Positions 57,664 to 64,000 of a stretch of 64,000 nt of DNA are shown piece after piece. Positions within the stretch are counted from its first letter, which is position 1. Each line of letters begins with the position of its first letter. This DNA comes from Falsiroseomonas bella (GTDB lineage: Bacteria > Pseudomonadota > Alphaproteobacteria > Acetobacterales > Acetobacteraceae): NCBI RefSeq assembly GCF_003173615.1, contig NZ_QGNA01000007.1:124001-188000 (forward strand), in the 5' to 3' direction. The notes beneath the pieces were generated by a model that saw only the letters and a list, made by a program, of their open reading frames with translations, was not told where the DNA came from and did not search any database. A program made the translations under genes and the position numbers.

Positions 57664-57972
57664 CTATCGCTGGCAGAGCACGCGCCAGGCGGTGCCGGAG
57701 GCGTCGCGCTCGGCATGGGTGACGGCGAGCAGGTCGGGACCGAGGGCGAAGCTGTCGCCGGCGGCGAGGTCGGGGAGCTGGGCGATGGCGACCGAGAGGA
57801 TGTCGGTCGCGGAGAGGATCTCGGTGCCGAAGGCATCAGCCACGCGGTCTGGCGAGGAGCGCAGGACGCGGAGGCTGATGGGCGCGCCGCTGCCGCCCTG
57901 CCGGTAGACGGCATCGCTGCCGAGATTGGGATCGGCAACCAGCGCCTCCATCGCCGCGGCGAAGGCGCTCAT
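57664..57972 (-). CDS. Phage head-tail connector-type protein
   Basis: A 102-residue protein (SAFAAAMEALVADPNLGSDA, SLRVLRSSPDRVADAFGTEI, ALGPDLLAVTHAERDASGTA). This layout is common in small head-tail joining proteins such as gpFII-like or HK97 gp6-like. Its start overlaps the o-spanin stop (ATGA). Confidence 0.6.
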   Translation of the reverse strand: MSAFAAAMEALVADPNLGSDAVYRQGGSGAPISLRVLRSSPDRVADAFGTEILSATDILSVAIAQLPDLAAGDSFALGPDLLAVTHAERDASGTAWRVLCQR

Positions 57973-58187
57973 CGCCCGCAGGCGCCGCGGATGCGGGCAC
58001 GCAGATCGCCATAGTCGTCGATCATGCGCGCCAGCGCCGAATCGCCAGGCAGCGCGGCCAGTTCCACCGCCGCCTGACGCTGGCTCGGGGCATCATACGG
58101 CACCACCGCGAAGCAGGCCGGCTCAGAACCGACCGGAGCGCAGGCGCCCAGCAGCACCATCAGCGCGATACTCGGCAGATGCCGCAT
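57969..58187 (-). CDS. Outer-membrane spanin lipoprotein (Rz1-like)
   Basis: A 72-residue lipoprotein (RHLPSIALMVLLGACAPVGS; lipobox LLGAC) with a short helical tail. Its first 65 bases overlap the end of the inner-membrane protein gene at 58123-58356 in another frame, the classical Rz/Rz1 arrangement. Together they would fuse the two host membranes at lysis. The ATG at 58187 was preferred to 58205 for the leader. Confidence 0.65.
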   Translation of the reverse strand: MRHLPSIALMVLLGACAPVGSEPACFAVVPYDAPSQRQAAVELAALPGDSALARMIDDYGDLRARIRGACGR

Positions 58188-58356
58188 CGGCTCTCTCCCT
58201 GGCATCGAGGCTGTCCTGGGCCACCTGGTGTTCGATCTCGGCGCGGCCCTGCCGCCGGCCCACGGCCAGCAGGGCGAGCACCGCGCCCGCCCCCGCGAGA
58301 ACCGCCGCGACCCAGCCGCCGATGCGCGACCAACAGGCGGCGAGCAGCGCGGTCAT
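58123..58356 (-). CDS. Inner-membrane spanin-like protein (Rz-like)
   Basis: A 77-residue protein with one transmembrane helix (GGWVAAVLAGAGAVLALLAV) followed by a charged, periplasmic helix (IEHQVAQDSLDARERADAAS). Short for Rz but right in topology. Overlaps the endolysin stop by four bases and the lipoprotein gene by 65. The pair is an inferred spanin; there is no sequence motif that proves it. Confidence 0.6.
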   Translation of the reverse strand: MTALLAACWSRIGGWVAAVLAGAGAVLALLAVGRRQGRAEIEHQVAQDSLDARERADAASAEYRADGAAGRLRSGRF

Positions 58357-58994
58357 GCCGGCCGCCGCAGGCGCCAAACCAGGACGCCGAGAATGGTGGC
58401 GAGGATCACCGCGACGGCGACCATCGGCGCCAGGGCGCCGAGCGCCTGGATCGCCGGTGCCGCCTGGGCCGCGACGGTCGCCACACCAGCCGCGCCGACC
58501 GCCACCGCGCCACGGCCCGTGCCGGTGGTGGTGGCGACCTGCCGCAGCGTCGCCGGCGCGGGCGGCGGCACGCCAGCCAGGGTCAGGGCGCGGTCGATGA
58601 CGGCGGCCGGATAGGCGAGCCCAGCGCATTCATGGGCAATGATGGCCTCGACCATCGGGCGGAGCTGGTCGTGCCGGTGCAGATCGACCGGATCGTCGGC
58701 GCCGACGCCCAAGCGCCGCGCCACCACCGCAACATAGGCGCCGGTGTCGTTCTCCCCCGGCGGGGCCCAGCGGTCGATGATCCCCCGCACCGTCCGCAGG
58801 CCGTGGCGATCCTGGTAGGTGGTGAGCAGGGCCGCCAGGGCACGGATGCCGTGCTCGTGGCTCACGAACCGGCAGAAGCGCCCGTCCGAGGGCGGATCGG
58901 CGAGGCCCTGCCATTTATTGACAGGGACGTGCTCGATGTTGCCGGGATTGCGGTTGCGATAGCCCCGCGTGGCCCTGGGATCGATGCGGCTCAT
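58353..58994 (-). CDS. Phage endolysin-like protein with C-terminal membrane helix
   Basis: A 213-residue protein. The N-terminal 125 residues match P5-type virion endolysins: TRGYRNRNPGNIEHVPVNKW, RFCRFVSHEHGIRALAALLT, TYQDRHGLRTVRGIIDRWAP and GENDTGAYVAVVARRLGVGA. The C terminus has a Gly/Ala linker and a transmembrane helix (APMVAVAVILATILGVLVWR). A C-terminal anchor is unusual for a soluble endolysin and may delay lysis. Overlaps DUF2190 stop by four bases. Confidence 0.75.
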   Translation of the reverse strand: MSRIDPRATRGYRNRNPGNIEHVPVNKWQGLADPPSDGRFCRFVSHEHGIRALAALLTTYQDRHGLRTVRGIIDRWAPPGENDTGAYVAVVARRLGVGADDPVDLHRHDQLRPMVEAIIAHECAGLAYPAAVIDRALTLAGVPPPAPATLRQVATTTGTGRGAVAVGAAGVATVAAQAAPAIQALGALAPMVAVAVILATILGVLVWRLRRPA

Positions 58995-59341
58995 GCGCCG
59001 CTCGCCGGCACGCGGGCCAGCATCACCCGAACCGCGGCATCCGCTGCCAGCGCGGCGAGGGTACAGAGCCCGACCTGAAAGTTGCCGGTGGCGGTGGTGG
59101 TGATGCGCCGGTTGGTGTTGTCCCAGAACACCCGCGCGCCCTGGCTGATGGCGAGCGCGGGCTCCTTGGTGAGCTCGAACTCGCCGCGGGTCTCACAGTC
59201 CACAGTGGCGTTCTGGGCGGCGTCGGAGGCCGCCACCCCGAAGAAGGCGCCGACCAGCATGCCCTGGCCGGAGAGGATCCCGCCGGCATAGGGCACGACC
59301 ATCGGGATGGAGCGCGCGTCGGGACGGATGCAGTTGCGCAT
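58991..59341 (-). CDS. DUF2190 capsid decoration/stabilisation protein
   Basis: A 116-residue protein of the DUF2190 family: RNCIRPDARSIPMVVPYAGG, VGAFFGVAASDAAQNATVDC, EFELTKEPALAISQGARVFW and NFQVGLCTLAALAADAAVRV. Members sit on HK97-like capsids, near the major capsid gene as here. The 114-base leader between the two genes holds a strong hairpin. AGGAG precedes the ATG. Confidence 0.85.
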   Translation of the reverse strand: MRNCIRPDARSIPMVVPYAGGILSGQGMLVGAFFGVAASDAAQNATVDCETRGEFELTKEPALAISQGARVFWDNTNRRITTTATGNFQVGLCTLAALAADAAVRVMLARVPASGA

Positions 59342-59380
59342 AGAAGGGTCTCCTGAAACGCCGAAGGCGCCCCACCCCGC

Positions 59381-59404
59381 CCAGCCAAGCGGATGCTTGG
59401 CTGG
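59381..59404 (-). terminator. Strong hairpin between capsid and decoration genes
   Basis: CCAGCCAAGC (59381-59390) and GCTTGGCTGG (59395-59404) form a perfect 10-bp stem with a four-base loop (GGAT), in the 114-base gap after the capsid gene. No T tract follows and the late genes must be read through, so attenuation, RNA processing or mRNA stabilisation is more likely than full termination. Confidence 0.6.
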
Positions 59405-59455
59405 GGACCCGGGGGACGGGCGCCCTCGACGAAGCTGCTGTAGTAGTGGGGAGGA

Positions 59456-61567
59456 TCAGGTGCCCGGATTGAACCAGGCGCCGCGCCAGTCGATGGCGCC
59501 GACGCCGAAGTCGAAGATCACGCTGACCTCGACACCGTCGGCGCCCTGCACCGGGCCGGTCGTGACCTGCGGCCCCTCGGCGCCGTTGAGGTAGCCGTAG
59601 ACATAGACGGGTGCGGCGACCGGGTCGGAGAACAGGTACCAGCGGTTCGCCGAGATCAGCGGCTCGATCACCGGCTGCACGAAGCCGGCAAAGACGTTCG
59701 CCTTGCCGATCTCGCTCGCGGCAACGGTGACGGTCGCGCGCCGCGCCGCCAGCTCCTGGTTCGGCCCGACCAGCAGCCGCATGGTCTGGCCCATCGAGAT
59801 CGGCAGGCCATCCAGCGTGCGCTGCTTCATGATGGCGGTGCGGCCGGCGCCGATGGTGTCGGTGTCGAGCACCGTGCCGGTGCTGGCCTTGTTGGCGCGC
59901 ACGGCGCCGGTGGCGAAGACGGGCGCGCTGCCGGTGGTCAGCGTCGGGCCGTCGCCATTGGCCGAGTTCACCAGCTGGTAGGCGGTGGCGTTCTCGAACT
60001 CGGCGACGCGGCGGCCGATGGCGGCGGCGAAGTCGGTGAAGGCGCCGAGGTCGTCATTGACCAGCATCGGCCGCGTGACGCGGATGCGCCGCGCGAAGGT
60101 CTGCAGGAGCACGATCTCCTGGCTCTCGGACATGGTGCCGACCTGGATCTCGCCGTTCTCGGCGAGCGGCAGCAGGGTCGGGAAGTCGCCGATGCGCAGG
60201 TGACGGTGCGGCTTGAAATCGCGGAAATCGCGCCGGAGGAAGATCTGCCGGTAGGTCGGCTGTGCCGGCTGGTAGGCGGCGAGCAGCATCTTGTTGGCGG
60301 CGGCGGCCAGCAGCAGCGGGAAGTCGGAGCTGGTGTGGAAGGCGCGCTCGGCCAGCAGGGTAGGATTGCGGGGCACGCTCCGCTCGCCGCGGGCGCGCAG
60401 CAGCTCGCCGATCATGTCGGAGGGGCGCCAGCCCATGAACTCGACGTGGCGCCCGGACCCCTGGGGTTGGTAGCCCGGCATGGCGCGGACGGCGAGGGCC
60501 TCGGCCATGGCGTCGAGGATCTGCGCCGGGTCGTCGTGACTGGGGCCGGTCTCCGGGCGGGCGGGGATCGCGGGACGCGGCCCGTGTGCCACCAAGGCGT
60601 CGAACAGGGCGCGGCGGGCCTGGTCGCCAGTCCAGCCCTGGGCAATGGCCTCGGCGCGGACCGGGGTGATGCGTTCTGCGGGCAGCAGGGCGCGGGCCGC
60701 CTCGACGGCGGCGTCGATGCCGGCGATGCGCTCGCGCTCGGCGCGCTGGGCCTCGGCTCGGACCGCATCGAGGTCGGGCGCCGGCGTGGCAGGCGCGACC
60801 GCTGCGGGTGCGGCGCGGGTCGGCTCGGGCGTGGTGGTCACGGTGGTCTCCTGGGGCGGGGTAGACGGCGCGGCGGAGGGCGGCGCCGACGGGGCAGCAG
60901 CCGGGGTCTCCGGCGTCGTCTCGGGCATGGGGGGATCCTCGTCAGGCAGGGCGGGCTCGATCGCCGGCGCGGGGAGGCCCTGCTCTCCCTGCGCCCGGAC
61001 CGCGGCATCCCGATCCACCGGGACCGGCACGACGGAGATCTCGAAGGGCTCCCAATCCACCGCGCGGTGGACGGTCTCGCCGGTGGCGGCATCGGGCCGC
61101 GGCTCGTAGCGGTGGACGCGATAGCCGACGCTCACCGCGCGCAGCGTGCCGTCGGCGATGCGCTGCCAGATCGGCTCGACGTCGGCAGCGGTCGAGAACT
61201 GCAGCGTGGCATAGCCGCGGCCGCGCTCGAGGCGGGCGGCGGTGACGCGGCCGAGCACGTCGCGCGCACCACCGCGGCGATGGGTGTCGAGCACGGGGGC
61301 GCGGCCGGAGCGCAGCGCATCCATCCGCACCGCGTTCGGCGACATCTCCAGCTCCTCGGTGATGAGGCCGAGGGCGGGGACGAAGTTGCGGGCGCGCGCG
61401 CCGGTGCTCCACACCACCTCGACAGTGCGGGCGGCGCGATCGACGGTGGCGGGGGCGGTAATCGCGCGCTGCGCGACGATCGACTGCCCAGCAGCGGGAA
61501 GTCGATCGGGCGCAGCAGCAGGCTCCGGCGCGGGGTCGCCCCCGCCCGGTTCGATGATATCCGTCAT
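59456..61567 (-). CDS. Prohead protease fused to major capsid protein
   Basis: A 703-residue protein. The first 210 residues are a HK97/S78-type prohead protease: TGARARNFVPALGLITEELE, GRAPVLDTHRRGG (H96) and TLRAVSVGYRVH (S146). A Pro/Thr/Ala linker follows (about 210-285), then a scaffold-like charged helix (DAVRAEAQRAERERIAGIDA). The capsid domain fills about 400-703 (SSDFPLLLAAAANKMLLAAY, IRVTRPMLVNDDLGAFTDFA, TMRLLVGPNQELAARRATVT). Autoproteolysis would free mature capsid protein. Start at ATG 61567, after the portal stop. Confidence 0.85.
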   Translation of the reverse strand: MTDIIEPGGGDPAPEPAAAPDRLPAAGQSIVAQRAITAPATVDRAARTVEVVWSTGARARNFVPALGLITEELEMSPNAVRMDALRSGRAPVLDTHRRGGARDVLGRVTAARLERGRGYATLQFSTAADVEPIWQRIADGTLRAVSVGYRVHRYEPRPDAATGETVHRAVDWEPFEISVVPVPVDRDAAVRAQGEQGLPAPAIEPALPDEDPPMPETTPETPAAAPSAPPSAAPSTPPQETTVTTTPEPTRAAPAAVAPATPAPDLDAVRAEAQRAERERIAGIDAAVEAARALLPAERITPVRAEAIAQGWTGDQARRALFDALVAHGPRPAIPARPETGPSHDDPAQILDAMAEALAVRAMPGYQPQGSGRHVEFMGWRPSDMIGELLRARGERSVPRNPTLLAERAFHTSSDFPLLLAAAANKMLLAAYQPAQPTYRQIFLRRDFRDFKPHRHLRIGDFPTLLPLAENGEIQVGTMSESQEIVLLQTFARRIRVTRPMLVNDDLGAFTDFAAAIGRRVAEFENATAYQLVNSANGDGPTLTTGSAPVFATGAVRANKASTGTVLDTDTIGAGRTAIMKQRTLDGLPISMGQTMRLLVGPNQELAARRATVTVAASEIGKANVFAGFVQPVIEPLISANRWYLFSDPVAAPVYVYGYLNGAEGPQVTTGPVQGADGVEVSVIFDFGVGAIDWRGAWFNPGT

Positions 61568-61569
61568 GG

Positions 61570-63042
61570 TCAGCCCTCTGCTGGGGTCACGCGCGGCGGT
61601 GCCGCAGCGCCGGTCGCCGCGATCTCCACCGCGGCCATCTGCGCTGCGTCCTGCGCTCCGCCGGACTTCGCGACGCGCCGCGGGTCGGTGTCGAGCGAGA
61701 TGCCGGCCTCGTCGAGCAGGGCGTTGGCCTCGCGGATCATCTCCACTGCGGCGCGGAAGTCGTAGCCAAAAGCGCCAGCCGCCTCGGGCTGCGGCACGAA
61801 GCCGGCGCGCACCTGGGCGATCAGGGCGGTCGTGTCCTTCAGCGGGTCGATCATCTCGTGCGCCGGCGGAACATGGCTGACGCCGTCCGGCATCTCCGCC
61901 CCCCACAACCCAAGCAGCGCGCCCTGGGCGTGGAAGCGGTCCGCGATGGGACGCACCAGCATCGGGATCAGCATGCCGTACTGCACCTGCTCGCAGAGCC
62001 GGCGGAACTCGATCTTGCCGGCGCGGAGCGACGAGTAGTTCGCCTGGGTCAGGTCGCCGGAGACCTGGTCGTAGGTGAGGCCCGCCCCGACCGCGGCCGC
62101 CTCGAGCGCCCGGCGGGCGAAGGCCGCGTGCGACCCGCCGCCCGAGGGGTTCACCACCTCCACGCTGCCCATGCCGCGGCGGTACAGGATCATGCCCGGC
62201 TCGAAGCTCTCGACCGTCCGACCCTGGGCGTCGCGCAGCAGGCCGGCAGCGGTGCCGGTCAGCGCTTCATCGCCCTCCTCCGTGACCACCGCGGCGAGGC
62301 ACGCCTCGATCTTCGCCTTCATCAGCAGGGCGGCCTCGTAGTCGCCGAGGTCGCGCAGGCGCAGCAGCACCGGGGCGAGCCAGGAGATGTCGCGCAGCTG
62401 GCCGGGCCGGCGCTTGCGATAGACGTGCAGCACGTCGCCGGATGGGATGCGCTGGCTGCTCTGCCAAGTCGCGCTGGGCAGGATCCACGCGGCGCCCGGA
62501 TGCACGCGGTGCAGCCAGTAGCCGATCGGGGCGCCGGCGTCGCCGAGGGCGATGCCCTGGATCGTCGGCGCGCCGTCGACCATCCCGTTCCGCGCGGTGT
62601 CGAGATGGTCACTCTCCAGCACCTGCAGGCGCAGGCCGATCGGGTTCGATGGTGACGGCGGCGCCAGCAGGAAGCGGACGAAGCATTCGCCGCTCTCGAC
62701 GACCGCCCGCATCACCAGCGCCTGCAGGCCGTGGAGGTCGAGCCGGCCCTCGGCGTCGCAGGCCGTGCTCTCCGCCCAGCGCAGCCAAGCGCGGCCGTGC
62801 GCATCATCGGGCCAGCGGGTGGTGATACCGGCGCCGACGGCGTTGCCGGTCCACAGGTCGACGATGCGGCTCGCGTAGGGGTCGTTGCGCACGGCATCGC
62901 GGGCGCGGCGGGCGACCGTCGCCGCGGCCAGGCCAACCTCGGCATTGGCACTGCCCCCGGAGGATGCCCAGGCCGAGGCGCGGTGGTCCTGCGCCGCGGC
63001 ATAGCCGCGCAGGACATTCCATGCATCACGGAGACGGCCCAT
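61570..63042 (-). CDS. Phage portal protein (lambda gpB type)
   Basis: A 490-residue portal of the lambda family: RRARDAVRNDPYASRIVDLW, NAVGAGITTRW, GECFVRFLLAPPSPSNPIGL, VLESDHLDTARNGMVDGAPT, GYWLHRVHPGA, VLHVYRKRRPGQLRDISWLA and DLTQANYSSLRAGKIEFRRL are all typical. It forms the dodecameric DNA channel at one capsid vertex. Start overlaps the gpW-like stop (TGATG). Stop is two bases from the protease-capsid start. Confidence 0.95.
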   Translation of the reverse strand: MGRLRDAWNVLRGYAAAQDHRASAWASSGGSANAEVGLAAATVARRARDAVRNDPYASRIVDLWTGNAVGAGITTRWPDDAHGRAWLRWAESTACDAEGRLDLHGLQALVMRAVVESGECFVRFLLAPPSPSNPIGLRLQVLESDHLDTARNGMVDGAPTIQGIALGDAGAPIGYWLHRVHPGAAWILPSATWQSSQRIPSGDVLHVYRKRRPGQLRDISWLAPVLLRLRDLGDYEAALLMKAKIEACLAAVVTEEGDEALTGTAAGLLRDAQGRTVESFEPGMILYRRGMGSVEVVNPSGGGSHAAFARRALEAAAVGAGLTYDQVSGDLTQANYSSLRAGKIEFRRLCEQVQYGMLIPMLVRPIADRFHAQGALLGLWGAEMPDGVSHVPPAHEMIDPLKDTTALIAQVRAGFVPQPEAAGAFGYDFRAAVEMIREANALLDEAGISLDTDPRRVAKSGGAQDAAQMAAVEIAATGAAAPPRVTPAEG

Positions 63043-63278
63043 CACCTGCTTCCCTCGCGCGAGAAGCTGGCGAAGGTGACGCTGGGGCGACGCGCGGCCC
63101 TGTTCTCCGCCGCGTGCAGCACCGCCAGCGCCCGCCCGAGCTCGTCGAGGCTGCGATATTCCACGGTGCGCCCATCGAAGGTCACGCGCGTGGTGCCACC
63201 CGTATACGCCGCGGCCAGCACCGCAGCCCGGCTGCCGGCCGGCTGCGCCAGCGCCCAGGCAAGAACAGCGGGGTCCAT
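63042..63278 (-). CDS. gpW-like head-tail joining protein
   Basis: A 78-residue protein (MDPAVLAWALAQPAGSRAAV and TRVTFDGRTVEYRSLDELGR) with the Ala-rich helix, short beta hairpin and second helix of gpW-like proteins, which lie just before the portal in lambda-type operons. TGATG overlaps on both sides. Confidence 0.75.
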   Translation of the reverse strand: MDPAVLAWALAQPAGSRAAVLAAAYTGGTTRVTFDGRTVEYRSLDELGRALAVLHAAENRAARRPSVTFASFSREGSR

Positions 63279-63883
63279 CACGCCGCCCGCAGCGTCGGCA
63301 GCGGCGTCGCCACGTTGCCCAGATAGGACAGTCCGTTCGGCGGGCTGGGCATGATCGGCACACCGGCCTGGTGGGTCAGCGCCGCGAAGAACCCGTTTTC
63401 GCTGCCGGTGCCGCCACCGGCGCCGCCATCGGCCACGGCCGAGCCGAGCAGCAGCGTGTTGCCGCCGCTGAACGCCTGGGTGGAGGTGCCGCGCACCGAG
63501 GGCGCCCCGGAGAAGCACAACAGCAGCCACCAGACCCCAGCCGAGATCCAACGCGGCTGCGCGAAGGGGCAGAGCGCGTTGCCGGCCGCAGTCGTGTCGG
63601 CGTCCGCTACCGGCTCCTCGATGAGGCGCCCCGGATGCCCAGTGCCATCGTCGGCAGCCAAAGCCATACGCAGGAGGCCGGCTGCGCCGGTCGTCACGCT
63701 CACCGCCATGGCCGAGAACAGCCCGGGACGCGCCAGCATGTAGGGCACGCAAAAGAGCCGGTTCGCGGTCATCGCGACGGCGCCGCCCACGGCGCGCGCA
63801 TGCTGCGAGGCATAGAAGCGCCCCGAGACGTAGGGCAGCATCGCCGGCGCCGGCGGCAGGTAGTGCTGGAACAGCGCGGTCAT
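63278..63883 (-). CDS. Phage structural protein of unknown role
   Basis: A 201-residue protein (MTALFQHYLPPAPAMLPYVS and onward) with hydrophobic beta-rich composition and several Trp/Cys. Segments LFCVPYMLARPGLFSAMAVS and GNALCPFAQPRWISAGVWWL recall small head or tail-fibre proteins in prophages of this group. Its location just upstream of gpW, where terminase is expected, is unusual. No family is recognised. Confidence 0.55.
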   Translation of the reverse strand: MTALFQHYLPPAPAMLPYVSGRFYASQHARAVGGAVAMTANRLFCVPYMLARPGLFSAMAVSVTTGAAGLLRMALAADDGTGHPGRLIEEPVADADTTAAGNALCPFAQPRWISAGVWWLLLCFSGAPSVRGTSTQAFSGGNTLLLGSAVADGGAGGGTGSENGFFAALTHQAGVPIMPSPPNGLSYLGNVATPLPTLRAA

Positions 63884-64000
63884 GCGAGCGGCCGGATGCC
63901 GAGGGTGAGCAGCCGCTCCGCCGCCTGGTTCACTGGCGCGGCGGCAAGGCCGGAGCGCAGGCGCAGCCAGCGCCAGCCGAGCAGCAGCGTCGGCGGCAGG
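63880..64000 (-). CDS. C-terminal end of a phage gene, cut by the window edge
   Basis: Forty codons at the right edge read LPPTLLLGWRWLRLRSGLAA and end in LLTLGIRPLA, with a TGA overlapping the next ATG (ATGA). The protein extends beyond 64000. From its place it could be a head-operon gene next to terminase, but the visible part is too short to name. Confidence 0.5.
   Translation of the reverse strand, partial: LPPTLLLGWRWLRLRSGLAAAPVNQAAERLLTLGIRPLA

Overview
The window is uniformly GC-rich DNA packed with genes. CtrA/GcrA-era alphaproteobacterial families (DUF3489, DUF2924, DUF6456-like, Bug-type binding proteins, DUF1134/EipA-like) point to an alphaproteobacterium. Acetobacteraceae such as a Roseomonas relative is my best guess, but no rRNA, tRNA or core marker gene is present to prove it.

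Layout. (1) 1-5532 looks chromosomal: the end of a Spy-like periplasmic protein, a CueR copper sensor with its promoter, a LysR regulator divergent from a cystathionine beta-lyase-like enzyme, a tricarboxylate-type binding protein and a multicopper oxidase. (2) 5.5-17.0 kb is an integrative element or prophage remnant. A leftward block carries primase, helicase, two tandem paralogues, a DUF6456-like protein, a Nu1/terminase-small-like protein and DUF3489. A rightward block carries DUF2924, a large serine recombinase and a broken accessory gene. Two copies of a 62-bp palindromic element lie here, one of them inside the helicase reading frame. (3) 17.1-25.5 kb is a seven-gene rightward operon: DNA methyltransferase, sigma-like factor, small partner, ImmA/IrrE protease, NurA-like protein, HerA ATPase and a PD-(D/E)XK-nuclease-motif protein. 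I read it as an uncharacterised defence system with a built-in regulatory switch; it is the most promising novelty in the window.

(4) 26.0-43.4 kb is an envelope and periplasm region: two 813-residue arylsulfatase paralogues flanking beta-barrel proteins, a hexapeptide-repeat secreted protein, a DUF1134-like protein and an octaheme cytochrome with TPRs; then a patatin-like lipoprotein, an AraC regulator, a DUF2252 protein, and a three-gene operon of two paralogous lipoproteins and an outer-membrane barrel. (5) 43.5-64.0 kb is the late region of a lambda-like siphovirus prophage, read leftward and cut by the right edge: gpW-like, portal, protease-capsid fusion, decoration protein, endolysin, overlapping spanins, head-tail joining, holin-like, tail terminator and tube, tail chaperone with a canonical -1 frameshift site, tape measure, tail tip and tailspike.

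In the prophage tail operon, two blocks of opposite-strand cargo interrupt the structural genes: an AlbA_2/GHKL ATP-binding protein, and a ParDE toxin-antitoxin pair followed by a HEPN-like (AbiU2-type) protein. Together with the 17-25 kb operon, the window is rich in genes that look like phage-phage or phage-host conflict systems. No CRISPR array, insertion-sequence transposase, rRNA or tRNA was seen.
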